A stretch of DNA of 64,000 nt from Methanolobus sp. (GTDB lineage: Archaea > Halobacteriota > Methanosarcinia > Methanosarcinales > Methanosarcinaceae). The notes beneath the pieces were generated by a model. It did no database searches. It was not told where the DNA came from and saw nothing but the letters and a program-made list of their open reading frames with translations. Where the stretch lies: NCBI RefSeq assembly GCF_016278365.1, contig NZ_JADQBZ010000011.1:1-64000 (forward strand), read 5' to 3'. How positions within the stretch are numbered: position 1 is the first letter of the stretch; each line of letters begins with the position of its first letter. Both the position numbers and the translations under genes were made by a program. Shown one piece after another: positions 48,688-58,232 of this stretch.

Positions 48688-48950
48688 TCTACTTCTTCTG
48701 ATAAGAATGCCCCCCAGCTTCTTTTATACAGTAATGTCCCGGTTGAGTACTCCACGGGTTGATAAAAGAATATTGAGATGCAAATATTTAACCTAATCGT
48801 TTTGGAATATTCTTTGCAAATACCATTCAGAACAAAAAACTGTTTCGCATAAAAGAAACATCCATACCTATCCGGGTATATCCAGCAGCAGGGAAGGAAC
48901 AGATAGATTTATAATTAATACCGATGTAGAATTGTCGTAAATCTCATATT

Positions 48951-49033
48951 GCGGGAGTAACCAAGCGGCCAAAGGTGGGAGACTCAAGATCTTCTCGCGA
49001 AGGCGTTCGGGGGTTCGAATCCCTTCTCCCGCA
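48951..49033 (+). tRNA. tRNA-Leu (CAA)
   Basis: The acceptor GCGGGAG pairs with CTCCCGC, the anticodon arm GGAGA-CTCAAGA-TCTTC gives CAA, there is a long variable arm as expected for Leu, and the T-arm holds GGTTCGAATCC. The three bases after the discriminator are CCA, so the 3' end may be encoded. Confidence 0.93.
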
Positions 49034-49051
49034 CCATACAGGTGATCTTTT

Positions 49052-49891
49052 TTGACAGAAGATATTTCTTACGGCATTATTGTGAATTCCGTTGTTGAGA
49101 TACTAAAGAAGGCCCAGACCGGACTGCCGCAGGATGTAATTGATGCGCTCCGAAAAGCACAGGCACAAGAATCCTCGTCAATTGCAAGGGAGCAGCTTGA
49201 AGCTATTCTGAGGAATATCGATATTGCAGGCAGGAAAAAAATTCCGTTGTGTCAGGACACAGGTATCCTGATTTTTTTTGTAGAGATCGGCAGAGCAGTA
49301 AAGCTTGATTTTGACATAGAGGCTGCTATTATTGAGGGAGCAAGGGTTGCCACTGAGTGCATCCCCCTGCGTCCGAATGCAGTAGACCCCCTCACGCGCC
49401 ATAACACCGGAACAAATACAGGCGAAGGAATACCGGATATAAAATACGAATTCGTAGAAGGCGACCAGATAAGAATCACAGCAGCTCCGAAAGGTGCAGG
49501 TTCCGAGAACATGAGCGCACTTAAGATGTTCAATCCAACAGAAGCAGACCGCATCCGCGAATTCGTACTTGAGACGGTGCTTAAGGCAGGTGGCAAGCCC
49601 TGCCCGCCAATTATCGTGGGAATTGGCATTGGAGGCTCTTTTGATAAAGCAGCAAGGCTTTCCAAGCTTGCATTACTGGAAGATACGAATAAGATGGATG
49701 GGTTTGAAGTAAGCATACTGAAGGATATAAATTCCCTTGGTATAGGCCCCATGGGACTGGGGGGAGATACCACAGCTCTTGCAGTGCATGTGAAAAAGGC
49801 TTGCTGCCACACAGCATCCCTTCCTGTAGCTGTAAATATACAATGCTGGGCCAACAGGCATGCATCTGTGACACTGGGAGGCGTCAAATGA
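49052..49891 (+). CDS. Fumarate hydratase class I (tartrate dehydratase type), alpha subunit
   Basis: 279 residues. Iron-sulfur fumarase alpha half: the cluster-binding Cys motif IPLCQDTGI near residue 66, then [30 protein letters not shown], and Cys residues in [11 protein letters not shown] and [10 protein letters not shown]. With the beta subunit it interconverts fumarate and malate in the partial reductive TCA branch. The start is TTG at 49052 with a GGTGAT site 7 nt upstream; there is no ATG in a suitable position. It begins 19 nt after tRNA-Leu and overlaps the beta gene by 4 nt. Confidence 0.94.
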   Translation: MTEDISYGIIVNSVVEILKKAQTGLPQDVIDALRKAQAQESSSIAREQLEAILRNIDIAGRKKIPLCQDTGILIFFVEIGRAVKLDFDIEAAIIEGARVATECIPLRPNAVDPLTRHNTGTNTGEGIPDIKYEFVEGDQIRITAAPKGAGSENMSALKMFNPTEADRIREFVLETVLKAGGKPCPPIIVGIGIGGSFDKAARLSKLALLEDTNKMDGFEVSILKDINSLGIGPMGLGGDTTALAVHVKKACCHTASLPVAVNIQCWANRHASVTLGGVK

Positions 49892-50466
49892 CGGAATTCC
49901 ACCTTAGCACCCCTCTCAGTAAATCAGACCTCGACCAGCTTTCAACAGGTGACATTGTTTACCTCACAGGCACGGTCCTGACAGCCCGTGATGAAGCTCA
50001 TGCCCGCATACTTGAATTTACAGAAAGAGGAGAAGAGCTTCCGTTTGACCTTGAGGGAGCCGCCATCTATCATTGTGGCCCCCTTATGGAACAAAAAGAT
50101 AATAAATGGGAGGTCGTTGCAGCTGGCCCGACAACAAGCGCACGCATGTCAAAAATGACGCCCCGCCTTCTTGAAAGATACAATGTAACCGCACTTATAG
50201 GGAAAGGGGGCATGAACAATGTTGCCGGCCCGCTTAAAGGAAAATGCGTCTACCTTGCATTCACCGGAGGATGCGCCGCCCTTGCTGCAGAGAATATTCA
50301 AAAAGTAGAGACCGTATATTGGTCGGACCTGGGAATGCCCGAGGCTGTGTGGGTGCTGAAGGTAAAGAACTTTGGACCGCTCATTGTAGGCATAGATGCG
50401 AAGGGCAATGATCTTTTTGCAAAAATAGATGAAAAAGCCAGGAACATATTTTCCAGACTTATATAA
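49888..50466 (+). CDS. Fumarate hydratase class I, beta subunit
   Basis: 192 residues. Family segments: [48 protein letters not shown] and [14 protein letters not shown]. It supplies the second half of the fumarase active site. The ATG at 49888 overlaps the alpha stop (ATGA). The frame is open upstream inside the alpha gene, but homology starts at MTEFHLSTP. Its 3' end overlaps the convergent pilus gene by 8 nt. Confidence 0.95.
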   Translation: MTEFHLSTPLSKSDLDQLSTGDIVYLTGTVLTARDEAHARILEFTERGEELPFDLEGAAIYHCGPLMEQKDNKWEVVAAGPTTSARMSKMTPRLLERYNVTALIGKGGMNNVAGPLKGKCVYLAFTGGCAALAAENIQKVETVYWSDLGMPEAVWVLKVKNFGPLIVGIDAKGNDLFAKIDEKARNIFSRLI

Positions 50467-51463
50467 GGAAAGTGAATATCACCCAAGCGATCATGGTCAT
50501 GATAACTGAATGTTTCAGTCCCTGAGTAACAGCTCCTTCGCCCATCTGCCCCGCAACAAGCCCGCTCATAAAACCCTGGATAACTGCTGCATGCATCATT
50601 ATTCTCGCATACTGGGCCGGATCGAATGCACCAATGAAACCGGAACCGGCTCCAGAGGCCTGGGCTGCTTTGCCTGCTTCTGCCATGGTTGGAACGAATG
50701 TTGAGGTAAGCATAGCAATAACGAAAATGAAAACAAAGAAAGACATGTAGCTGATTACTACATATACCATCATATTTCCGCGCCTTTCGCGCTCAAGCAA
50801 CTTTACTTCCCGGGCATCACGAGCAGCTGCTTCCAGCACAGAGGACACACGCCCTCCTGCTCTGCTTGCCTGGTTGATTAGCGAGACAGACCTTACTATG
50901 ACAGGGGTAGGCACCCTTATTGAAAAGTTAATAAGCGTCTGCTCAAAAGATATTCCCCATGACATAGACTTATCCATCTGCTGAACCTCTTTTGTGAGTG
51001 CACCATACTCACCTTTTGCGACTGTGCTTACAGCTTTTGAAAGAGTGAGACCTGCTCTGCTCAATTCTGATAGATCCCTGAGGAAAGTTGGCAGATATTC
51101 CTCAACTTTGTCTATATTCGTAAACCTTTTATGAAATGCAATAGCTGGAGGAGTAATAATCACTAAGACTGTAAAAATCAGGACATCATCTATTAGTGGA
51201 GTACCCCATGTTATTCTCATACCCAGCGCAAAGACAAGCAAGGCCAGTGGTAAACTGATAGCGAGCGTGTATTCAGGATGTGCATAAAATGTCTCACCCG
51301 GATTTTTGAAAAAATCTTTTATAGCTACATTCTTTTTTGCATTTTCCATCCGGGAGTTGATCAGGCTGTCTTCAAGTCTGTAAAGTTCCTCATCACTCAG
51401 AGACATGCCGGAGGGCAGATCTTTCGTAATCATACCTTTTCTGATTAAATCCTTAATAGTCAT
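50459..51463 (-). CDS. TadC-like pilus platform protein (T2SSF domain)
   Basis: 334 residues with a T2SSF domain: membrane helices at about 66-105, the cytoplasmic helical part with [20 protein letters not shown] and [20 protein letters not shown], then C-terminal helices ([19 protein letters not shown]) ending at the membrane. Platform proteins transfer pilin subunits into a growing filament. It is the last gene of the four-gene operon and follows the TadB-like gene after 1 nt. Paired platform proteins are typical of Tad and archaeal Epd-type pili. Confidence 0.85.
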   Translation of the reverse strand: MTIKDLIRKGMITKDLPSGMSLSDEELYRLEDSLINSRMENAKKNVAIKDFFKNPGETFYAHPEYTLAISLPLALLVFALGMRITWGTPLIDDVLIFTVLVIITPPAIAFHKRFTNIDKVEEYLPTFLRDLSELSRAGLTLSKAVSTVAKGEYGALTKEVQQMDKSMSWGISFEQTLINFSIRVPTPVIVRSVSLINQASRAGGRVSSVLEAAARDAREVKLLERERRGNMMVYVVISYMSFFVFIFVIAMLTSTFVPTMAEAGKAAQASGAGSGFIGAFDPAQYARIMMHAAVIQGFMSGLVAGQMGEGAVTQGLKHSVIMTMIAWVIFTFLI

Positions 51464-51464
51464 A

Positions 51465-52388
51465 TTATGTCTCCGGGGTCAAACTGCTTATTAAAATCAC
51501 ATACATGATACTTCCTATAGGAATCAGCGCATAGATAATAAGATAAAGGAATATCATCTGCGCACTTCCCATGATAGACATGATAGACATCACAACTATC
51601 AGGAAAAGGGGACCTGCCACAAAAGCAGTTACATAAGTTTCACCCAGGAGTCCCAGGGTTTCCAGAAACTCTTTCTGGTTCTGCCTGTTTTCCTGGAGAT
51701 ACTGATCCGCTTTTACCTGGAAATATGTCTCAACCTGGCCACCGGAAGTTACAACGGTTATTGCCCCTTGCAGAAAGTCCTGCAGCATTAACGAAGGAGT
51801 AGTTGCGGAGAGATTTTTCATAGCCGTGACAAGATCACTACCAAGAATCTCAAGATCGCGCACAAGATATCTGAACTCTACAGACACCTGTCCATATATG
51901 CTATTATTAGCAAGAGATCTGAAAAGATCGACAGGAAGAACACCTGCACCTGACATTGCGGACATGTAGTTCACAGCATATGGCAACAGAGTATCAATGT
52001 TGCGCTTTCGGTCACCAGCCATTATTACAGGGTATAGCAGAAATGTCTTGTAAACTGCAAGAAAAACTAAGCCCACTATAAATATACTGGCAAACAGAGC
52101 AACTACAATAGACTTATATACCAGATAAGGAGCTGTCCAGGCTGGTAGCATTAACCTTGTAGCCCTTATCTCAGGAACTCCTAAGATCATAACGATTACA
52201 CTAAAACCGATAAGGGCAACAACAGAGCAGATAATAGAACTTAACAGCGCACCTGAAAGATATGTATCATAGGCCAGATCCATTCTATTCTTCATCAGAC
52301 TGTATCGAAGACCAAAATAATCCGTCCTTTTTTTTGCATAGTACTTACCAAATATATTGAATGCAAAAGTGAAATATAGGTTAGACAT
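51465..52388 (-). CDS. TadB-like pilus platform protein (T2SSF domain)
   Basis: 307 residues: membrane helices near 45-130 (IICSVVALIGFSVIVMILG, IVVALFASIFIVGLVFLAVY), the cytoplasmic T2SSF region LPYAVNYMSAMSGAGVLPVD and FLQGAITVVTSGGQVETYF, then C-terminal helices. It pairs with the adjacent TadC-like protein. Its ATG overlaps the ATPase gene by 8 nt, indicating coupled synthesis. Confidence 0.85.
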   Translation of the reverse strand: MSNLYFTFAFNIFGKYYAKKRTDYFGLRYSLMKNRMDLAYDTYLSGALLSSIICSVVALIGFSVIVMILGVPEIRATRLMLPAWTAPYLVYKSIVVALFASIFIVGLVFLAVYKTFLLYPVIMAGDRKRNIDTLLPYAVNYMSAMSGAGVLPVDLFRSLANNSIYGQVSVEFRYLVRDLEILGSDLVTAMKNLSATTPSLMLQDFLQGAITVVTSGGQVETYFQVKADQYLQENRQNQKEFLETLGLLGETYVTAFVAGPLFLIVVMSIMSIMGSAQMIFLYLIIYALIPIGSIMYVILISSLTPET

Positions 52389-54453
52389 ACGTATCCTGCC
52401 TCACCATTTTCATTACTGTTTCCGGCTCACGGTTGTATGCAACCACTATCTTGGCAAAGTCCCTGAAATGAGATACTTTCTTCTCTTTGGTCCACTCAAG
52501 TATTTCCTGACGGCGTTTTAGCTCATCGCGTACCCTTTCCTCAGTCCACCCTCTGTTCTCCATCACACTCTCAATTACGTAGGACCTACCTGAATACTGG
52601 AACATATCTCTTGCCGCATCCCAGGAGAACACATCATTTGTCAGCAGTTCACCTGTTCTTGGATCAACACCCACTACCTCTGTAAGAGTCTTACATCTCC
52701 TGACACGCTTATCATTAACCTTGACCTGAACTTGAATAGCTATAATATCTAACGCCTGAATCATTATTCTAGGGACATTTATAGGAGGATTTTCCAACCT
52801 GTGGATTGCAGAAGCAACCGAATCTGCGTGCATCGTAGAGAAAGTAGTGTGACCCGTGGACATTGCCTGGAAGAGTGTCAGTGCCTCTACTCCACGCACT
52901 TCACCCACAATTATATATTCAGGCCTCTGCCTCAGGGATGCCCTGAGAAGTTCATACATTTCAATAGAACCCTTGTCTCCGCTCCCGAAAGATTGCCTTG
53001 TGACACCAGGGATCCAGTTAGGATGAGAAAGATTTAGTTCCCTTGTATCTTCTATGGATACAATTTTCATTTCCGGCTGGATGAAAAGCGATACAGCGTT
53101 CATTGCTGTAGTTTTCCCTGAAGCAGTACCACCTGCAAAAACAAGGCTCTTGTTGGAATCCACTGCCAGCCACAGATAAGCCAGCATGGCTGTAGAAAAT
53201 GTATGGTAATCTATCAGGTTTGCCGGGGTTATGGGATTATCCTTGAACCTTCTGATAGTGAATGTGCTGCCACGGGTTGTAATCTCGCGCCCAAGGGTTA
53301 GTTGAATACGGGAACCATCCGGCATTGTTGCATCCAGCAGTGGGTTTGCTATGGAAACATGCCTTCCGCATATCTGAGCAATCTTGATAGCGAAAGAATC
53401 GACTTCTTCGTCACCTGCGAATTCTACACTGGTAGGAATGGAATTATAAACTTTATGGTAAACATAGATAGGAGTATTAGGGCCATCGCATGATATGTCC
53501 TCAAGATCCGGGTCTCTCATAAAGGGATCAATTTCACCGTAACCTACGAAGTTACGGACAATATAGTACATTATCTTTTCACGTTTCTTTGGAGATATGT
53601 CTATCTGGTACTCCTGAAGATATGCCATTACTTTATCCCGCAAAAAGAATTCGGCATTCTTCCGGGACACTTCCGTTAAATTAATATCAAGGGTCTCGAT
53701 GAATTTCGTTTTAATGGCATCCAGCAGCTCCTGTTCCTTCTGGGAAAGTTTTGGTTCCAGAGCCTGATATTGGAATTCATGTGATTCCGGGTTATATGCT
53801 ATTCTTATGTACGCATAAGGTGCATTTACACCATACAGTTCCACTTCCTTAAATGGGCTTTCTGGGGAAATCGTGAAATCGACTATGGGCCCGTGTGCGA
53901 TCATGTCATATGGGTCAGTATTGATTTTCTTCCTTGCGAAAAGTTTGTTCACACGATCTTTAAGGCTTTCCTGAACTTCATCCTCTTCTAAAAGATCCTC
54001 TTCGATAACAGGCATTTCAAATATTTCTTTTAGGATTAGACTCCAATGAGTTTCTCTTTCTTCGGAAATATCTTCTATATAGCATACATCTTCAAAGGAC
54101 ACATTGATCTTGCCCTTCAACTCTTCAATGCTTACATTTTCATCAGTGGGCAGTATAAGGTTTGCAAGCTCATCCACAAAAGAGTCTTCATTAATACGAG
54201 GAAGGAAGTCATTTGTATTATCATCAGCCAGATCTTCACATATTTTATGGCCTTCCATTCTATCCTTGTAGTGGGCTCCATTAGTGTCAGATCTTAAAGC
54301 TGATAATCTGGAACTTATAGATGTTTTTGTAGATCGCGGTGTACGCTCCTCAGTATCCGGAACGGATTGCAAGCTCCCGGCATCCGGCTCATTGTCAAGA
54401 AATGCCAGAGCAGTCTCTTTATCACTTTTATTTTTATCTGAGTGATGATCCAT
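52381..54453 (-). CDS. TadA/GspE-type secretion ATPase of an archaeal pilus
   Basis: 690 residues. A variable acidic N-terminal region of about 200 residues precedes the GspE core. The core has FVGYGEIDPFMRDPDLEDIS, CDGPNTPIYV, Walker A VFAGGTASGKTTAMNA, an Asp box VSIEDTRELNLSHPNW, Walker B-like EYIIVGEVRGVEAL and the His box STGHTTFSTMHADS. It powers filament assembly. ATG at 54453 has CAGGAGC 8 nt upstream; a longer start at 54480 overlaps the MinD-like gene. Confidence 0.92.
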   Translation of the reverse strand: MDHHSDKNKSDKETALAFLDNEPDAGSLQSVPDTEERTPRSTKTSISSRLSALRSDTNGAHYKDRMEGHKICEDLADDNTNDFLPRINEDSFVDELANLILPTDENVSIEELKGKINVSFEDVCYIEDISEERETHWSLILKEIFEMPVIEEDLLEEDEVQESLKDRVNKLFARKKINTDPYDMIAHGPIVDFTISPESPFKEVELYGVNAPYAYIRIAYNPESHEFQYQALEPKLSQKEQELLDAIKTKFIETLDINLTEVSRKNAEFFLRDKVMAYLQEYQIDISPKKREKIMYYIVRNFVGYGEIDPFMRDPDLEDISCDGPNTPIYVYHKVYNSIPTSVEFAGDEEVDSFAIKIAQICGRHVSIANPLLDATMPDGSRIQLTLGREITTRGSTFTIRRFKDNPITPANLIDYHTFSTAMLAYLWLAVDSNKSLVFAGGTASGKTTAMNAVSLFIQPEMKIVSIEDTRELNLSHPNWIPGVTRQSFGSGDKGSIEMYELLRASLRQRPEYIIVGEVRGVEALTLFQAMSTGHTTFSTMHADSVASAIHRLENPPINVPRIMIQALDIIAIQVQVKVNDKRVRRCKTLTEVVGVDPRTGELLTNDVFSWDAARDMFQYSGRSYVIESVMENRGWTEERVRDELKRRQEILEWTKEKKVSHFRDFAKIVVAYNREPETVMKMVRQDTYV

Positions 54454-54476
54454 TTTTACCAGCTCCTGTAAATAGA

Positions 54477-55274
54477 TCATTCGCTCTTGTTTTTAGAGAA
54501 AGAGAGTTTCTTGCCCTTCTTTGCCCCTTTCTTATCTTCTACGAAAGTTTCAACAGCAGGGATCTTTATTCCTGCTACATATGCAGAAAGACGATTAAAC
54601 CCAACCGAAACCGGGGAGCCGGGATATTTGACCACAACAGGAGATTTAAAAGACATGGAATTCTTTACATTGACATCTTCCGGCAGGTTCTCAAGCACTT
54701 TAATACCAAGGGTATTCTCTATCCTGTCGGCATTGAGTTCATTGGAGGTCACTCCTGTACGGTTCAAGAACAAACCAAGGAATTGTTTGTTCATGGATGC
54801 AGCGATGGCCTTTATTTTCATTGCACCTGCAAGAGAGGCAATATCAGGATTCACTACCTGTATCACTTCATCAGCCAGAGAAATTGCAGAGATGGAGTTT
54901 TTTGTGATACCTGTGGAAGAATCTATAATAATAAATTCATAACTCTCCCTGAGGCTTTCAATGATCTCAGACAAATTATCAGTGTTCGTGTTTAGAAAAC
55001 TCTGCAAGGAAATGCTTCCGGGCATTACTTTCAGGTTGTTCGGGCCGTCATAGATCGCCTCTTTGATATCGGCATTACCTGCGAGGACGTCATGCAGAGT
55101 GGCTTTTGTGGTTTCGATACCCAACATCAATCCTATAGTGGGCATCCCTATATCTGCATCAATGAGAAGTGTATTCTTAGCAAAACCTGCAATTGCAGCT
55201 CCAATGTTTATCGAAACAGTGGTTGAACCGGTACCACCTTTTCCGGAAATAGTTGTATATATCTTTGCAGTCAT
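54477..55274 (-). CDS. TadZ-like MinD/ParA-family protein lacking the P-loop lysine
   Basis: 265 residues of the SIMIBI class: deviant Walker A at 11-19 reads GKGGTGSTT, with the signature Lys12 present but the usual second Lys replaced by Ser17. LLIDADIGMPTIGLMLG and FIIIDSSTGI complete the fold. The C-terminal half is normal, with a basic tail (KKGAKKGKKLSF). Loss of this Lys is a known trait of TadZ/CpaE proteins that place Tad pili at the pole. It is the first gene of the pilus-motor operon, and the ATPase gene follows after 23 nt. Confidence 0.88.
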   Translation of the reverse strand: MTAKIYTTISGKGGTGSTTVSINIGAAIAGFAKNTLLIDADIGMPTIGLMLGIETTKATLHDVLAGNADIKEAIYDGPNNLKVMPGSISLQSFLNTNTDNLSEIIESLRESYEFIIIDSSTGITKNSISAISLADEVIQVVNPDIASLAGAMKIKAIAASMNKQFLGLFLNRTGVTSNELNADRIENTLGIKVLENLPEDVNVKNSMSFKSPVVVKYPGSPVSVGFNRLSAYVAGIKIPAVETFVEDKKGAKKGKKLSFSKNKSE

Positions 55275-55453
55275 CGAGCACCCCTTATAAAGACAATTTA
55301 GTTATATCCTATATCCTGGCCTGATCAGCCACGTATTATAATTAAAATATATTTATTAAAATACTGCATTATAAATATAAAAAGATATCTATAACATGAA
55401 TAAATCACTTCCCAAACCAAGCACTAAATAGTATAATATCAACAGGAAAGATT

Positions 55454-55975
55454 ATGAAAGAAAAGAATGAGAAGAACGTAAAACTATTCATTTACCATGC
55501 AAGCCAATGTGACCCCAAAAAATGTACAGGGAAAAAAATGGCGCGCTTTGAGCTTGCCCGCCTTTTCGATAAGGTTAACATGATACCTCGTGAGTCCATT
55601 CTTCTGGATCCAATGGCAGAGAGAGCACTCTCACCGGAAGACACCGACAGGAAAGGCATCACTGTCCTTGATTGTTCTTGGGAGCATGTTGAAGAGGTAT
55701 TTCCACAGCTTGTCAGGCTCAAGCTTCAGCATCGTGCGCTGCCTTACCTGGTCGCAGGCAATCCGGTGAACTTTGGCAGGCCATTCAAACTCACATCAGC
55801 AGAGGCCTTCGCTGCCGCCCTCTACATACTGGGCCACAAAGAGCAGGCACATACGATAATGAATAAATTCAACTGGGGACATACTTTCCTGGAACTTAAC
55901 CACGAGCCTCTCGAAGAATATTCCACAGCAAAGGACAGTACAGAGATATTAAGGATACAAAGCGAATATATGTAA
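55454..55975 (+). CDS. tsr3: Tsr3, rRNA aminocarboxypropyltransferase
   Basis: 173 residues, DUF367/RLI-associated family. Segments [18 protein letters not shown] at the N-terminus, [15 protein letters not shown] and [20 protein letters not shown] identify it. Tsr3 transfers the 3-amino-3-carboxypropyl group of SAM to a conserved small-subunit rRNA pseudouridine or uridine. It is divergent from the pilus operon and followed closely by the broken gene at 55994. Confidence 0.95.
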   Translation: MKEKNEKNVKLFIYHASQCDPKKCTGKKMARFELARLFDKVNMIPRESILLDPMAERALSPEDTDRKGITVLDCSWEHVEEVFPQLVRLKLQHRALPYLVAGNPVNFGRPFKLTSAEAFAAALYILGHKEQAHTIMNKFNWGHTFLELNHEPLEEYSTAKDSTEILRIQSEYM

Positions 55976-55993
55976 GGACACAGGGGCGCGCAC

Positions 55994-56070
55994 ATGCAGA
56001 TGCAGATGCAGATCGGAGTTATAGGTGCAGGTACTTGTCACCCGGCGACCTAAAAGCTGCAGAAGAAAAT
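55994..56070 (+). pseudogene. N-terminal remnant of a TIGR00725/LOG-like Rossmann protein
   Basis: ATG at 55994 reads MQMQMQIGVIGAGTCHPAT and then a stop. The Gly-rich IGVIGAGTC is the usual start of TIGR00725-type (lysine-decarboxylase-like) proteins. Shifting the frame by two bases after CHP gives PGDLKAAEENETG, which fits the next helix of that family. The rest of a protein of about 160 residues is missing; the AT-rich cassette follows. The first two codons are triplicated (ATGCAG three times). Confidence 0.6.
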
Positions 56071-56154
56071 GAGACAGGAAATTGTAAAAAGGGAAGCTTT
56101 CCTATTTGTAGAGATATTATTATATAACATAGAGTATTTTGAAAGAGAAGTGAC

Positions 56155-57156
56155 ATGGAACAAAAATATCTGTTTGACACCAATGTTCTTCTAAAGAACC
56201 CTGCGTTATTGAGAGATTACTATTCTAATGTTGTAATATCACCGACAGTTCTTAACGAATTAGACTATCGAAAAAGATTTGCAGAGCATCAAGAAAACGC
56301 CCAGCTTTCAATCAAGCACATTAACGAGCATCGCATCCTAGTTCTTGACATTGTCAAAGGCTCAAATAAGTCCAATAATGACATGAAAATCATCAGTGAA
56401 GTAAAAGAGTCATCTTTTGCAAGTAAATTAATCATAGTATCAGATGATGAGGGTTTGCAAGTGCTTGCCAGATCCTCCGGCATACTGTGCATTAATCTTG
56501 CGTCATTTCAAAAAGAAATGATGCATTCAATGGATGTTCCAACTGAGGACGATAAACACTTGTTCACTCTAGTGAAGAAAGAACAATTCAAAACTGCTGA
56601 AGTGTTCCTTCAAACGCACCAAATTAATCCCAATTTCATCGGAGAGGATAATCTAACCCCCCTCATACATTTCATTAGAATGAGGAACTTCGATAAAATG
56701 AGCTTCTGGACATCCATACCGGGCTGCGATCTTAATAGATATGATTCTGGAAAGTTCCCTATGACACCATACATGCATGCTGCTCAGAGGGGGTGGCTGA
56801 AAGGAATGCAATATATCCTAGAGAAAGGAGCTAACCCACATCTTTTATCGCGTGGAAAGAATAAAGGGAATAGTGCATTGCTCATCGCAGTATGGGATGG
56901 GAGATTCGAAATCGTTAAATACTTGATAGAGAAAAATAGTCTCCAAATAAGCATTAATCAAGCCGATGGAAACGGATTTACACCTTTGATGAAAGCTGCA
57001 ATAAAAGGGCATAACGAAATTGCAGCATACATCCTAAAGCAACAGGGCATAGATATACTTATACGTGATAGAGATGGAAAAACTGCAGAAGAACACGCGC
57101 AAGAGAAACAGCATTCAGAAATCTTAAAAATGATTAAGGGTTATTTAGGTAAATGA
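56155..57156 (+). CDS. PIN-domain nuclease fused to ankyrin repeats
   Basis: 333 residues. N-terminal PIN domain at about 1-120 with acidic residues D8 (YLFDTNVLL), E35 (LNELDYRK), D76 (SNNDMKI) and D97/D98 (IVSDDEGLQ), the metal-binding set of a ribonuclease. Ankyrin repeats run from about 163 to 325, for example NLTPLIHFIRMRNFD, GNSALLIAVWDGRFEIVKYL, GFTPLMKAAIKGHNEIAAYI. Ankyrins may bind a partner or hold the nuclease off. It is the first gene of the AT-rich cassette; its stop overlaps the radical SAM start by 4 nt. The fusion is not one I know from a described system. Confidence 0.85.
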   Translation: MEQKYLFDTNVLLKNPALLRDYYSNVVISPTVLNELDYRKRFAEHQENAQLSIKHINEHRILVLDIVKGSNKSNNDMKIISEVKESSFASKLIIVSDDEGLQVLARSSGILCINLASFQKEMMHSMDVPTEDDKHLFTLVKKEQFKTAEVFLQTHQINPNFIGEDNLTPLIHFIRMRNFDKMSFWTSIPGCDLNRYDSGKFPMTPYMHAAQRGWLKGMQYILEKGANPHLLSRGKNKGNSALLIAVWDGRFEIVKYLIEKNSLQISINQADGNGFTPLMKAAIKGHNEIAAYILKQQGIDILIRDRDGKTAEEHAQEKQHSEILKMIKGYLGK

Positions 57157-58217
57157 GACTCGGGATAGACTCAGTCATGGATCAGGTTGAGCGAATATGT
57201 ATTTCTGTTAACACACAATGCAATTACGCATGCGAATATTGTTACTTCTTCGATAGTGAAAATCGTGTTTCATCGAAAAACCCTCTTAATGCAAAAGAAA
57301 TCGAACTGATAATTGAACGTGCTTTTAAATATCATAAGAAATATAATTTTTCTAAAACAATAAAGGTTAATTTCGTAGGAAGTGGAGAACCTCTACTTAA
57401 TTGGGAAGAGTTATCTGAAGCTGTATCAGGGTTCTGGGACCGACACTTTGGACAAGACCGTATTAGATTCTATATTGTGACAAATGGTTCTCTAATTACT
57501 CCCGCAATTGCTCAGGAAATGAAAAGACTTATGATAGTTCCTAGCGTTTCACTTGACGGGCCTAAGGAACTGCACGATACTCACCGCCTTTTCCCTAATG
57601 GAGAAGGAACCTTTGATAAAACTATGAACGGAATCACAATCCTGCAAGATGAAGGATTAAATGTAACAATCAATACTACTCTTACAAGAAATCTGCTGGA
57701 GAATATTGATATGTATATTGATTTTATAATTCAGCAGAGGTTCTCAAAAGTAATCTTTGATCGATTGGTTGATGCTCCAAAAGGAATCGATAAAATATCA
57801 GATGAAGAAAACTATACATTTCTATCTACAACTGCAGAACTCTTAAAGCACAATCTGGAACATCTTGAAATCGGAAACCTTGAGGCATATCAAAGAAGTA
57901 TTTCAGGAATACCTGACCAAGTGTGCACGATGTTTGGTAGCAGTTGTGGTGCAGGCACACATTTTTTGATATATGCAAACAGAGAAGTTTATCCATGTGG
58001 CAGAATGCTGGGGAAAACTCAATGGCTGCTTGGGAACTATAAAGAGGAAATTGATGAACTCCAAAAACGCATGTACAAAAAAATACCTTACAAGAATGAC
58101 TGTCTATCCTGCAACGTTTCAAAAGAATGCATTAGAGATTGTATACTAGAATACAACTGTGATAATTATGACTGCCTGAGTCGTCAAAAATTCCTTTGTA
58201 GCTTTCAAAATAGATAA
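57153..58217 (+). CDS. Radical SAM enzyme with C-terminal SPASM-like cysteine domain
   Basis: 354 residues. The radical SAM motif C23-x3-C27-x2-C30 (CNYACEYCYFF) is followed by VNFVGSGEPLLNW and the VSLDGPKELHD strand. About ten cysteines near the C-terminus (QVCTMFGSSCG, YPCGRML, CLSCNVSKECIRDC and the last 20 residues) match SPASM-type auxiliary clusters, used by peptide- and protein-modifying enzymes such as anSME. The substrate is unknown. ATG at 57153 overlaps the PIN-ankyrin gene; 57177 is a possible later start. It is translationally coupled in the cassette. Confidence 0.85.
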   Translation: MRLGIDSVMDQVERICISVNTQCNYACEYCYFFDSENRVSSKNPLNAKEIELIIERAFKYHKKYNFSKTIKVNFVGSGEPLLNWEELSEAVSGFWDRHFGQDRIRFYIVTNGSLITPAIAQEMKRLMIVPSVSLDGPKELHDTHRLFPNGEGTFDKTMNGITILQDEGLNVTINTTLTRNLLENIDMYIDFIIQQRFSKVIFDRLVDAPKGIDKISDEENYTFLSTTAELLKHNLEHLEIGNLEAYQRSISGIPDQVCTMFGSSCGAGTHFLIYANREVYPCGRMLGKTQWLLGNYKEEIDELQKRMYKKIPYKNDCLSCNVSKECIRDCILEYNCDNYDCLSRQKFLCSFQNR

Positions 58218-58232
58218 AATAATGGAGTCAGC

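Noticed and set aside
55994-56011. ATGCAG triplet repeat as a regulatory repeat
   Set aside because: It is in frame at the start of a broken gene and is better explained as duplicated first codons.
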